Shown one piece after another: positions 40,944 to 49,456 of a stretch of DNA of 64,000 nucleotides (positions are counted from its first letter, which is position 1; each line of letters opens with the position of its first letter). The DNA comes from JBHGBM01 sp041946965 (GTDB taxonomy: Bacteria > Acidobacteriota > Terriglobia > Bryobacterales > Bryobacteraceae): assembly GCA_041946965.1 (NCBI GenBank), contig JBHGBM010000006.1:47056-111055 (forward strand). The letters are read 5' to 3'. The position numbers were made by a program, and so were the translations under genes. The notes below the pieces were generated by a model, which had not been told where the DNA came from, ran no database searches, and worked only from the letters and a program-made list of their open reading frames with translations.

Positions 40944-42242
40944 CTACGCCGACGCCTGCAAAGCCTGGTCCAGATCCCAGAGGATATCCTCCAGGTCCTC
41001 CAGCCCGATCGAGAGCCGGATCATATCCGGCGTGATGCCCGCGGCGGCTTGTTCGTCTTCCTTCAACTGCTGGTGCGTCGTGGACGCCGGGTGAATCACC
41101 AGGCTCTTGGCGTCGCCGATGTTGGCCAGGTGCGAGAGCAGTTTCACCGAATCGATGAACCGCTTGCCGGCCTCCAACCCGCCCTTGATGCCGAACGTCA
41201 TGATGGCGCCCGATCCCTTGGGCAGGTACTTCCGCGCCAACTCGCGATACGGGCTCGAAGCCAGCCCCGGGTATTTCACCCACGAAACCCGCGGGTGCCG
41301 CTCCAGAAACTCCGCCACGGCCTGCGCATTCGCGCTGTGCCGCTCCATGCGCAGGTTCAGCGTCTCTATGCCTTGCAGGAACAGGAACGCATTGAAGGGG
41401 CTCATCGCCGGACCCAGATCGCGCAAGCCCTCCACACGCGCCTTGATGATGAACGCCAGCTCGCCGAAGGTCTCGGCGAACCGCAGCCCGTGGTAGCCGG
41501 GGCTGGGCTCGGTGAGCTGCGGGAATTTCTCCTTCGACCACGGGAACCGGCCGCTATCCACAATCACGCCGCCGATCGAAGTCCCGTGCCCGCCCAGGAA
41601 CTTGGTGGCCGAGTGCAGCACGATGTCCGCGCCGTGTTCGATGGGCCGGCAGAGATACGGCGAGGCCAGGGTGTTATCCACCACCAGCGGGATGCCCGCC
41701 TCGTGCGCGATCGCCGCGACCCGCGCGATGTCCAGCACGTTCATCCGCGGGTTCGCCACCGTCTCCCCGTAAAGCACCTTGGTGCGCGGCGTGATGGCGC
41801 GGCGGAAGTTCTCCGGGTCGTCGGGCTCCACGAAGGTCGTGTGGATCCCCAGACGCCGGAAGCTGATGTCGAACTGCGTGTAGGTGCCGCCGTAGAGCGT
41901 CGCCGCGGCCACCATCTCGTCGCCCGCGCTCATCAGGCTGGTCAGCGCGAGCATCTGCGCCGCCTGGCCGCTTGAAGTGGCCAGCGCCGCCACACCCCCC
42001 TCGAGGGAAGCGACCCGCTCCTCGAACACCGCCGTGGTCGGGTTCATGATGCGGGTGTAAATGTTGCCGAACTTCTGCAACGCAAACAGGTCCGCCGCGT
42101 GCTGGCTGTCTTCGAAGACGTACGACGACGTCTGGTAGATGGGCACCGCGCGCGACAGCGTTTCCTTGTCCGGATGCTGGCCGGCGTGCAGACAGCGAGT
42201 GGCGAATCCCAAATCTCTAGTTGTCTCTGGACTTTGGGGCAT
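40944..42242 (-). CDS. metY: O-acetylhomoserine sulfhydrylase/aminocarboxypropyltransferase
   Basis: PLP enzyme that makes homocysteine from O-acetylhomoserine and sulfide. Seen: CLHAGQHPDKETLSRAVPIY, YTRIMNPTTAVFEERVA, the PLP-lysine motif LHSATKFLGGHGT, GPAMSPFNAFLFLQGIETL and late HPASTTHQQL. The length of 432 residues fits the MetY branch and not the shorter MetB/MetC branch. It starts 11 bases after the efflux adaptor stop, but TAAAAT on minus overlaps that stop and would start transcription one base before ATG 42242, so it may have its own promoter. Confidence 0.93.
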   Translation of the reverse strand: MPQSPETTRDLGFATRCLHAGQHPDKETLSRAVPIYQTSSYVFEDSQHAADLFALQKFGNIYTRIMNPTTAVFEERVASLEGGVAALATSSGQAAQMLALTSLMSAGDEMVAAATLYGGTYTQFDISFRRLGIHTTFVEPDDPENFRRAITPRTKVLYGETVANPRMNVLDIARVAAIAHEAGIPLVVDNTLASPYLCRPIEHGADIVLHSATKFLGGHGTSIGGVIVDSGRFPWSKEKFPQLTEPSPGYHGLRFAETFGELAFIIKARVEGLRDLGPAMSPFNAFLFLQGIETLNLRMERHSANAQAVAEFLERHPRVSWVKYPGLASSPYRELARKYLPKGSGAIMTFGIKGGLEAGKRFIDSVKLLSHLANIGDAKSLVIHPASTTHQQLKEDEQAAAGITPDMIRLSIGLEDLEDILWDLDQALQASA

Positions 42243-42249
42243 ATGGGTT

Positions 42250-42255
42250 ATTTTA
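42250..42255 (-). promoter_or_regulatory. -10 box for metY, overlapping the upstream stop codon
   Basis: TAAAAT on the minus strand (42255-42250) includes the TAA stop of the efflux adaptor and predicts a start at 42243, one base before the metY ATG. Position and sequence are the only support. Confidence 0.45.
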
Positions 42256-43365
42256 CCCTTTTTTTCGTACGTTTAGGCGGGTTCCTTGACGAATTTCGTC
42301 GCTCGCCCGTTCCACGATCAGGTCGCCCGGAGCGAGCGGACCGTAAACCTGCACCTGCGTGGCTTCGGCGGGCCCCTTGGTCACCGTGATCCACTCGGCG
42401 GCGCCGTTGCGAACACGCACCACGAAGGTGCGCTCTGTGGTGGTCACCACGCTCGTTAGCGGCACGACCACGGCGCCGCGCGCCGGCCGCACGGGCCACT
42501 GAACGGTGCAGTACATGCCGGGGGCAAGCCGGAGGCGCGGGTTGGAGACGTCCAGTTCCACCGGCATGGAGCGCGTCTTCGGGTCGAGCGAGTGGGCGGC
42601 GCGCCGGAGGGTGGCATGGAACGTCTGGCCGGTCCACGCCGGCACGGAAAACGTGACCTGCGTGCCGGGGGCGATGCCCGCGATGTCCGTCTCCGGCACC
42701 GCTACCACCAGCCGCAGGCGCTCGGTCTGCTCCAGCCGGAACATGGGGGTCTCGGCTCCCGCCCCGGCGGGTCCGGCGAGCGCCCCGGGATGGGCGTTCC
42801 GCTCCGTGATCACGCCGGAAAACGGCGCGGTCACCTGAAGGTAGGCCTCGGTGTCGCGGATGGCGGCCACGGCGGCCTCGGCGGCTTTCACCGAAGCGGC
42901 GGCGGTGCGCACCTGCGCCCGGGCGCTCTCGACGGCCTTTTCGGCCAGCAGCAGCTCATTGCCGGCAATCGCGCCGGGAGTCGCGGAAGCGGCCTTCAGC
43001 CGCTCATAGGTGCTTTCCGCAGCGGCAAGGCGCGATTGCGCCTCGGTCTCCTGCGATTGCGCGGCCTGCGCACGGGCCTCGGCCTCGGCGCGCTGCGCCT
43101 TGAGTTCGGGCGCCACCAGCGTCGCGAGCAGCTCGCCCTGCCTCACAGCGGAGCCGCGGTCCACCAGCACCTGTTCCACGAACCCGGTGATCTTGGCGTG
43201 CACCGGGACGGTCATCCACGGCTGCAACTCGCCCGGCAGGGAGAGCTTGCGGCCGGCCGTCGCCGCGGCCACTCGCACCACATCGACGGGCGCCTGCGCG
43301 GCGAGCGCAACGCTCAAGGCCAGCGCGCTAAACGTGAGCTTCGAAATATCTGCTGGAAGGGTCAT
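42253..43365 (-). CDS. RND efflux periplasmic adaptor (MFP)
   Basis: Bridges the inner-membrane RND pump and the outer-membrane channel. A hydrophobic N-terminus (LTFSALALSVALAAQA) is followed by a lipoyl/barrel-sandwich half (ITGFVEQVLVDRGSAVRQGE), a long coiled-coil hairpin with alanine and glutamate repeats (QSRLAAAESTYERLKAASAT), the second half (VTAPFSGVITERNAHPG) and beta-barrel domains (GTQVTFSVPAWTGQTFHATL). Length 370 residues is normal. It overlaps the RND gene by 38 bases. Confidence 0.92.
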   Translation of the reverse strand: MTLPADISKLTFSALALSVALAAQAPVDVVRVAAATAGRKLSLPGELQPWMTVPVHAKITGFVEQVLVDRGSAVRQGELLATLVAPELKAQRAEAEARAQAAQSQETEAQSRLAAAESTYERLKAASATPGAIAGNELLLAEKAVESARAQVRTAAASVKAAEAAVAAIRDTEAYLQVTAPFSGVITERNAHPGALAGPAGAGAETPMFRLEQTERLRLVVAVPETDIAGIAPGTQVTFSVPAWTGQTFHATLRRAAHSLDPKTRSMPVELDVSNPRLRLAPGMYCTVQWPVRPARGAVVVPLTSVVTTTERTFVVRVRNGAAEWITVTKGPAEATQVQVYGPLAPGDLIVERASDEIRQGTRLNVRKKG

Positions 43366-46300
43366 GGGGATCCAAAGAGGGAGAGCGCCTGGGCGCCCGC
43401 CCCTGCAAGATGGCGTAAACCGAGGGCAGTACGATCAAGGTCGCCAGCGTCGCCGCCGCCAGACCGCCGATCACGGCGCGCCCGAGCGGCGCGGTCTGTT
43501 CCGCACCCTGGCCGATGCCCATCGCCATGGGGGTCATGCCGGCGATCATCGCGCTGGCGGTCATCAGGATGGCGCGCATGCGTCCGCGCGCGCCTTCCAC
43601 CGCCGCCTCCAGCGGGCTCGCACCCGCCTGACGGCTCATCTCCGCAAAGGTAACCAACAGGATGGCGTTGGCCACCGCCACTCCGGTAGCCATGATCGCC
43701 CCCATAAACGACTGCACGTTGAGCGTGGTGCGGGTGGCGAGCAGCATGAGCGTCACGCCCGTGAGCACTGCCGGAACCGTAGAGAGCACCGCGAGGGCAA
43801 GCCGCACGGACTGGAAATTCGCCCACAGCAGCAGGAGGATCACGGCGATCGAGAGCAGCAGTCCCACGCTCAACCCGGACACGGTCTGCTCGAGCGGCGG
43901 CGCCTGGCCGCGCACGTACACGGTTACGCCCTGCGGCGGCGCGCCCACGCGCCGGAGCGCCTCCCGCACGCCGCGGGCGGCGTCGCCCAGCGCGGCCCCG
44001 TGAATGTTGGCCGTCAGGCTGACCACGCGCTGCATGTTGTAGCGGTCCACCTCGCCCATGGCGGCGCCGTACTTTACATCCGCCACATCGCCCAGCAGCG
44101 GGCGCGCGGCGCCGTTCTGCATCACCGGAAGATTGCGCACGTCGTCGAGCGAAGCCATGCGCTGCTGCGGAATCTCCACCTGGATCTGGAAGGCGTTGCC
44201 GCTCACCGGATCGCGCCAGTAGTTGGGCTCGATGAAGCGGCTGGACGAAGTCGCCGCCACCAGCGACCGCGCCACGTTGGACATAGTGAGCCCGAACTGT
44301 CCGGCGCGGTCGCGGTCGATGGCCACCTGCACCGTGGGGTAGTCGAGCGGCTGCCCGTATTGCAGGTCGCGCAGGAAGGAGAGCTTGCCCAGCTCCGCCT
44401 TCACCTTTTCCGCGAACGCCCGGTTGTTGGCGAGGTTCGGCCCCTGCATGGCAACCTCGATCGGAGTCGGCGACCCGAAGCTCATCACCTGCCCCACGAT
44501 GTCGCCGGCTTCGAAGGAGACCGCCACGTTGGGCAACGCGCGTGCGAAGCGCTGCCGCAGCCGTTCCTTCAGCTCGTCGCCGGAAACGCGCGCGCCCGGC
44601 TTGAGCGCTACCTTGAGCACCGCCTCGTGCGGGCCGCTGGTGAACAGGTAGATGGTGTTGATCGGATAGCTGGCGGGCTGCACGCCGATGAAGCCCGTGC
44701 TGATGGCGACGTTCTCCGGCCCCGCTTCCGCCCGGATCTCATCGAGCGCTTTCAGCGCCACCAGCTCGGTGCGCTCGATGCGCGTTCCGGTCGGCGCCCG
44801 CAGCCGAACCTGGAACTGGCCGGTGTCCACGGAGGGGAAGATCTCCGTAGCGAGGCGCGGCGCGATAAAGTACAGGAACCCGGCCGCCGCCGCGGTGTAG
44901 ACCGCCGCCAGCGGCCAGCGCACGCGCATCAGCCGGCGCAGCGCCCCGGCATAGCGCGCCCGGAATCCCGCGCGCGATTCGCCGTGCGCCTGCCGCATCA
45001 TCCAGGTGGAAAGCACCGGCACCAGCGTGCTCGAAAGCACGTAGGAGGAGATCATGGCGAAGCCCACCGCCAGCGACAGCGGCACGAACAACTGCCGCGT
45101 CACTCCCACCATGAAAAACGACGGCACGAACACCGCCAGCACGCACAGCATCGAGAGCAGCCGCGGCACGGCGGTCTTGCGCGCGGCATCCAGCACCGCC
45201 CGCGCCCGCGAGACGCCGCCCGCCATATGGGTATGGATGTTCTCGATCTCCACCGTGGCCTCATCCACCAGCACGCCCACCGCCAGCGCCAGACCGCTGA
45301 GCGTCATGATGTTGATGGTCTGTCCCGCGGCCCACAGCCACACCACCGCCGAGAGCAGCGCGAACGGGATCGTCATGACCACGATGAACGAGCTGCGCCA
45401 GTCGCGCAGGAACAGGATCACCATGAGTCCCGTAAGGACGGCTCCAACAAGTCCTTCGCTCACCAGGTTGCGTATGGCGTTGACCACGTAGCCGGACTGG
45501 TCGAACTCCAGACGGATCTGCACGTCTTCGGGCGCGGCGGCGCGCATGGCGGGCAGCGCCGCGCGCACGCGGTGGATCACGTCCAGCGTGGAGGCGTCGG
45601 CGCGCTTGGTCACCGGAATGTACACCGTGCGGCGGCCATTCACGTGCGCGTAGCCGGTGATGATGTCGGTGCCGTTCTCGACCACCCCGATGTCGCGCAG
45701 ATAAACCGTGGGGCCGGAACCGGTGCGGATGGGCGTCGAACCCAGTTCCTGCAAGTTCCCGCCGAGGCTTGCATTGGTGGTGGCGATGCGGGTGAGGTCG
45801 TCGGTGCGCACGTTGCCCGAGGGCATCACCAGCGTGGCGCGATTGACGGCCGCAATCGCCTCCTCCGGCGAGATGCGGTAGGCGTTCAACTGTTCCGGAT
45901 TGAGCCGCACCACGATGGTGCGCTGGTTGCCGCCGAACGGCGGTGGCGCAGAAACCCCCGGCAGAGTGGCGAACAGCGGCCGCACGCGGTTGAGCGCGAT
46001 ATCCTGCATTTCCCCGGGGCTGCGGATGGGGCTCGAAAAGACCAGTTGCCCCACCGGCACGCTGCCCGCGTCATAGCGCACGATGAAAGGCGGCACCGCG
46101 CCGGGCGGCATGAAGGCGCGCGCGCGGTTCACGTACCCCACCACCTGCGACATGGCCTGGCTCATGTCCGTGCCGGGGTGGAAGACCAGCTTCATCAGCG
46201 CCGCGCCCTGAATGTTGCGCGACTCCACGTGCTCGATCCCGGTGATGTAGAGGAAGTGATACTCGTAGTAATACGTCAGGTATCCTTCCATCTGCTGGGG

Positions 46301-46465
46301 GTCCATGCCGCCGTAAGGCTGCGCCACGAAGATGGCCGGAGCGCCCAGGTTGGGGAAGATATCCGCGGGCATCCGGACCAGCGCCAGAACGGCGGAGAGC
46401 GCAATCGCAATCACCGCGGCCAGAATCGTGATGGGCCGCCGCATGGCGGCCAGGACAAGCCACAT
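43328..46465 (-). CDS. RND-family efflux pump, inner-membrane subunit
   Basis: Proton-driven multidrug or metabolite pump of the AcrB type, 1045 residues with 12 membrane helices in two halves and two large periplasmic loops. In helix 4 the proton-relay motif reads ALAVGVLVDEATVEIENI (aspartate-glutamate where AcrB has two aspartates). Other family parts are MPADIFPNLGAPAIFV at the start and VPLSLAVGFAMISSYVLSST in the middle. I chose ATG 46465, preceded by AGAGG. The longer frame is antisense to the outer-membrane channel gene. Confidence 0.95.
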   Translation of the reverse strand: MWLVLAAMRRPITILAAVIAIALSAVLALVRMPADIFPNLGAPAIFVAQPYGGMDPQQMEGYLTYYYEYHFLYITGIEHVESRNIQGAALMKLVFHPGTDMSQAMSQVVGYVNRARAFMPPGAVPPFIVRYDAGSVPVGQLVFSSPIRSPGEMQDIALNRVRPLFATLPGVSAPPPFGGNQRTIVVRLNPEQLNAYRISPEEAIAAVNRATLVMPSGNVRTDDLTRIATTNASLGGNLQELGSTPIRTGSGPTVYLRDIGVVENGTDIITGYAHVNGRRTVYIPVTKRADASTLDVIHRVRAALPAMRAAAPEDVQIRLEFDQSGYVVNAIRNLVSEGLVGAVLTGLMVILFLRDWRSSFIVVMTIPFALLSAVVWLWAAGQTINIMTLSGLALAVGVLVDEATVEIENIHTHMAGGVSRARAVLDAARKTAVPRLLSMLCVLAVFVPSFFMVGVTRQLFVPLSLAVGFAMISSYVLSSTLVPVLSTWMMRQAHGESRAGFRARYAGALRRLMRVRWPLAAVYTAAAAGFLYFIAPRLATEIFPSVDTGQFQVRLRAPTGTRIERTELVALKALDEIRAEAGPENVAISTGFIGVQPASYPINTIYLFTSGPHEAVLKVALKPGARVSGDELKERLRQRFARALPNVAVSFEAGDIVGQVMSFGSPTPIEVAMQGPNLANNRAFAEKVKAELGKLSFLRDLQYGQPLDYPTVQVAIDRDRAGQFGLTMSNVARSLVAATSSSRFIEPNYWRDPVSGNAFQIQVEIPQQRMASLDDVRNLPVMQNGAARPLLGDVADVKYGAAMGEVDRYNMQRVVSLTANIHGAALGDAARGVREALRRVGAPPQGVTVYVRGQAPPLEQTVSGLSVGLLLSIAVILLLLWANFQSVRLALAVLSTVPAVLTGVTLMLLATRTTLNVQSFMGAIMATGVAVANAILLVTFAEMSRQAGASPLEAAVEGARGRMRAILMTASAMIAGMTPMAMGIGQGAEQTAPLGRAVIGGLAAATLATLIVLPSVYAILQGRAPRRSPSLDPHDPSSRYFEAHV

Positions 46466-46485
46466 AGAGCCTCTGAGAGTTTCCT

Positions 46486-47835
46486 CTATTGTCCCGCAGA
46501 TCGCAGGAACTGGCTGAGGTCGCCGCCCGCCGCAGCCACCGCGAGCCCGGCGCGCCACACCGCGAGCTGCGCCAAAGCATTGTCTATCTCCGCTTGCGTG
46601 AACAGCCGTTCCGCCTCGGCCACTTCCACGATGTTGGCGAGGCCCGCCTTGTAGCGCGCGGCGGCTTGCCGTTCGGCGTCGCGCGCGGCTTCGAGCTGCG
46701 TGGGCGTGTTCGCCGCCACGCGCCGGGCCCCCGTCAGCGCGGCCTGGGCCTTGGCGACCTGCCCGTTCAGATCCTGGACCACCTGCCGGTAGCGTGCCTC
46801 TTCCGCGCGTTCATTGGCGGCTTCCACTTCCTTGCGGGCACGAATGCCGGCGATCTCGAAAACCGGAAACGTGACCGACATCCCCACACCCCAGTTCTGG
46901 ATGTTGGGCCCCAGGCCGCTGGCGGCGTTGCCGGTGCTGCCATCCGGCTGGACGCCGGTGCCGCGCGCGTAGGCCCCGCCCTGGAGCGCGAAACGCGGAT
47001 ACCAGGACCGGCCGAGCGCCTTCTCGCGTGCCTGCGCTTCCGCCACCGCGGCGTTCTGCGCCACGGCCGCCGGATGCGCCGAAACCTGGGCGGCGGCCGC
47101 GTCCGGGGCGGGCCCCAGCAGCGGACCGGGCGTAATCGCCGCCACCTCTCCGCCGGCAAGTTGCGCCAGCGCCGCGCGGGCCACTTCCACGGCCTGCTCC
47201 GCCTGAATCAGTTGGGTGCGGGCAAAAGCGGTTTCGGCGCGCGCCCGCGAAGCATCCGCGCCGGGACGCAGCTCGTTGCGCGCCAGCGTTCCCACCACGC
47301 CTTCGATGACCGTGGCGCGCTCCACGCCGGCGCGCGCCGCCGAGACGGTTTCCTGCGCCGCCAGCATCGTGAGAAACGCGTCCGCCGCCGCGGTGGCCAC
47401 TTCCAGCCGCGTGACCGCGGCCTGCGCCGCCGCCCGCCCGCGCGCCGCGTCCGCCGCGGCCACATGGGCCCGGCGCAGGCCGAAGTCGAACGGCTCCCAG
47501 GAAACCAGCACTCCCGTAGCCGTGCCCCAGACGTTGTTGAGCGAGTTGGTCCGCAGCACCGGACCGGATATGGCCGGGATCACCGGCAGCGGCTGCGGCA
47601 TCAGCATGCCGAAGACGTTGTTGTGCGTGGCGCGGTTCACCTGCGCCAGGAAATCGGCGCGCGGCAGGTACGCCGTTCGCGCCAGGTTGATGCCGGCCGC
47701 GGCCGCGGCCGCGCGCTCTTCCGAGACCCGTACGGCGGGGTAGCGGCTGAGAGCCGCCTCCACGGCCTGCGGCAGCGTCATCTGACCGTGCGCCGCCGCA
47801 CAAACAAGCGAAAGGAGCAACAATATCCGGAACAC
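46486..47835 (-). CDS. TolC-type outer-membrane efflux channel
   Basis: Outer-membrane exit duct of the efflux set. Signal peptide MFRILLLLSLVCAAAHGQ; two repeats of the OEP fold rich in alanine helices (SRYPAVRVSEERAAAAAAGI, EVATAAADAFLTMLAAQETV, VQDLNGQVAKAQAALTGARR). GTG 47835 is preferred because TAAACT on minus would start transcription one base before it; GTG 47841 is two codons upstream. Length about 449 residues. It heads an OMF-RND-MFP operon, an order different from the common MFP-RND-OMF. Confidence 0.9.
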   Translation of the reverse strand: MFRILLLLSLVCAAAHGQMTLPQAVEAALSRYPAVRVSEERAAAAAAGINLARTAYLPRADFLAQVNRATHNNVFGMLMPQPLPVIPAISGPVLRTNSLNNVWGTATGVLVSWEPFDFGLRRAHVAAADAARGRAAAQAAVTRLEVATAAADAFLTMLAAQETVSAARAGVERATVIEGVVGTLARNELRPGADASRARAETAFARTQLIQAEQAVEVARAALAQLAGGEVAAITPGPLLGPAPDAAAAQVSAHPAAVAQNAAVAEAQAREKALGRSWYPRFALQGGAYARGTGVQPDGSTGNAASGLGPNIQNWGVGMSVTFPVFEIAGIRARKEVEAANERAEEARYRQVVQDLNGQVAKAQAALTGARRVAANTPTQLEAARDAERQAAARYKAGLANIVEVAEAERLFTQAEIDNALAQLAVWRAGLAVAAAGGDLSQFLRSAGQ

Positions 47836-47842
47836 GGGCACT

Positions 47843-47885
47843 AGTTTACCTGATTGCTCGAGACCGGCTTTGGATTCGTTATAGT
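47843..47885. promoter_or_regulatory. Divergent -10 boxes for the efflux operon and the symporter
   Basis: Minus-strand TAAACT (47848-47843) predicts a start at 47836 for the efflux operon. Plus-strand TATAGT (47880-47885) predicts a start at 47892, three bases before the symporter ATG 47895. No operator was recognised between them. Confidence 0.45.
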
Positions 47886-47894
47886 GGTTGCTTC

Positions 47895-49448
47895 ATGTCC
47901 AATCTGCGCTGGCTCGACCTGGCGATAGTGCTGGCCTACATGACCGTGATGGTCGGTGTAGGGCTGCGGTTCTCGCGCCGCCAGACCTCCACCGAAACTT
48001 ACTTCGTCGCCAAGCGCTCGGTGCCCGCGTGGGCCATGGGGCTTTCCATGCTGGCCACGCTGATCAGCAGCGTGACGTTCGTTGCGTATCCGGGGTCGGG
48101 CTACGCGAAAGACTGGTCGCTGCTGGTGCCCGGCTTCATGGTGGTGATCGTCCTCGGGCTGGTGGGAACCATCATCATCCCGTTCTATCGGGAAGCGGTG
48201 GGGATGAGTGCGTACGAATACTTCGGGCGGCGTTTCGGCCGCCCCACGCGGGTCTACAGTTCCATCGCTTTCACCCTGGCGCATTTCTCCAAGATGGGCT
48301 TCGTGGTGTACCTGCTGGGGCTCACCATCAACAGCATGACGGGCTGGCCGGTGGATTGGGTCATCCTGGGCGTGGCCGCCGCAACCATTTTCTATACCGT
48401 GATCGGCGGCCTGGAGGCGGTCATCTGGACCGACGTCATCCAAGCTTTCGTCATCTGGCTGGGTGTGTTCATCTGCCTGGGGTACCTGCTGTTCGCGCCG
48501 CCGGGCGGCCCCGCCGCGGTGTTCTCCATCGCCGCGGCCAACCACAAGTTCAGCCTCGGCGCGCTGGCGGCGGATTTCTCCAAGCCCACCATCCCGGTGT
48601 TGATCGTCTACGGCTTCTTCTGGTATTTGCAGCGTTACGTGGCGGATCAGACGCTGGTGCAGCGCTACCTGGTCGCTAAATCGGACCGCTCCGCTCTGAA
48701 AGGCGTTTCGCTCGGCGCCCTGCTCTGCGTGCCCGTCTGGACGCTCTTCATGCTGGTGGGCACCTGCACCTGGGCGTTCTACAAGCTCACCGGCGAAAAA
48801 CTCCCGGCCTTCGTCGCCAAGGCCGACCAGGTGTTCCCTTACTTTGTGGGCTCCCACCTGCCGATGGGCATGGCGGGTCTTTTCATGGCTTCGCTGACCG
48901 GCGCCGCCATGTCGATGCTGGCGAGCGACCTCAACTCGCTGGCGATGGTCGGCGTGGAGGATTTTTACCGCGGCCTTCGCCCGCACGCCACCGACCGCCA
49001 GCGGCTGCGAATGGGTAAAATCATCGTGGCCGCCTTCGGCGCGCTCGCGGCGCTGACCGCGGTAATCCTGGCGCATACCAGCGGCAGCGCGCTCTCGCTG
49101 TGGTTCAGCGTATCGGCGATCGCCTCGGGCGGGCTCGCCGGTCTCTTCCTGCTGGCCTTCCTGAGCCCGCGCGCGAACCGCCAGGGCGTGTACACGGGCA
49201 TCGCCGCGTGCGTCGTGTTTACCGCGTGGGCCACCGTAACCCTGGCATCCAACCGCGTGGTGGACATGGGCCCGCTGAACTTTCCGTGGCACGACTACAT
49301 GATCGGCGCCACGGGCCACATCGTGCTGCTCGCGGTGGGCTACCTGGCAAGCCGTGCGTTCGGCCGGGGCGCGTCCGATCCGCAACTCGCCGGCGCCACC
49401 CTCTGGGGTTGGCTCCGCAAGCGCCGCCAGGCCAACGCAGGGATATAA
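47895..49448 (+). CDS. Sodium:solute symporter (SSS family)
   Basis: Sodium-coupled uptake protein of 517 residues with about 13 membrane helices, starting LDLAIVLAYMTVMVGVGLRF. Family parts are TSTETYFVAKRSVPAW and GLSMLATLISSVTFVAYPGS near the sodium site, and YVADQTLVQRYLVAKS. Substrates in the family include sugars, amino acids, sialic acid and myo-inositol; the specific one is not readable. It is the probable inner-membrane partner of the TonB-dependent receptor that begins eight bases downstream. Confidence 0.93.
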   Translation: MSNLRWLDLAIVLAYMTVMVGVGLRFSRRQTSTETYFVAKRSVPAWAMGLSMLATLISSVTFVAYPGSGYAKDWSLLVPGFMVVIVLGLVGTIIIPFYREAVGMSAYEYFGRRFGRPTRVYSSIAFTLAHFSKMGFVVYLLGLTINSMTGWPVDWVILGVAAATIFYTVIGGLEAVIWTDVIQAFVIWLGVFICLGYLLFAPPGGPAAVFSIAAANHKFSLGALAADFSKPTIPVLIVYGFFWYLQRYVADQTLVQRYLVAKSDRSALKGVSLGALLCVPVWTLFMLVGTCTWAFYKLTGEKLPAFVAKADQVFPYFVGSHLPMGMAGLFMASLTGAAMSMLASDLNSLAMVGVEDFYRGLRPHATDRQRLRMGKIIVAAFGALAALTAVILAHTSGSALSLWFSVSAIASGGLAGLFLLAFLSPRANRQGVYTGIAACVVFTAWATVTLASNRVVDMGPLNFPWHDYMIGATGHIVLLAVGYLASRAFGRGASDPQLAGATLWGWLRKRRQANAGI

Positions 49449-49449
49449 T
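49444..49449 (+). promoter_or_regulatory. -10 box for the second TonB receptor
   Basis: Perfect TATAAT (49444-49449), overlapping the TAA stop of the symporter, predicts a start at 49456, one base before ATG 49457. The receptor may therefore have its own leaderless transcript in addition to read-through. Confidence 0.5.
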
Positions 49450-49456
49450 CGCTCCC

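Noticed and set aside
43010..46654. 1214-codon open frame antisense to the RND pump
   Set aside because: In GC-rich DNA the antisense of a long gene is often open. The product is rich in H, R, G and A with no domain, while the minus strand encodes a textbook RND pump.
49100..49456. Upstream extension of the second TonB receptor
   Set aside because: It is an out-of-frame copy of the symporter's 3' end; the signal peptide starts at ATG 49457.
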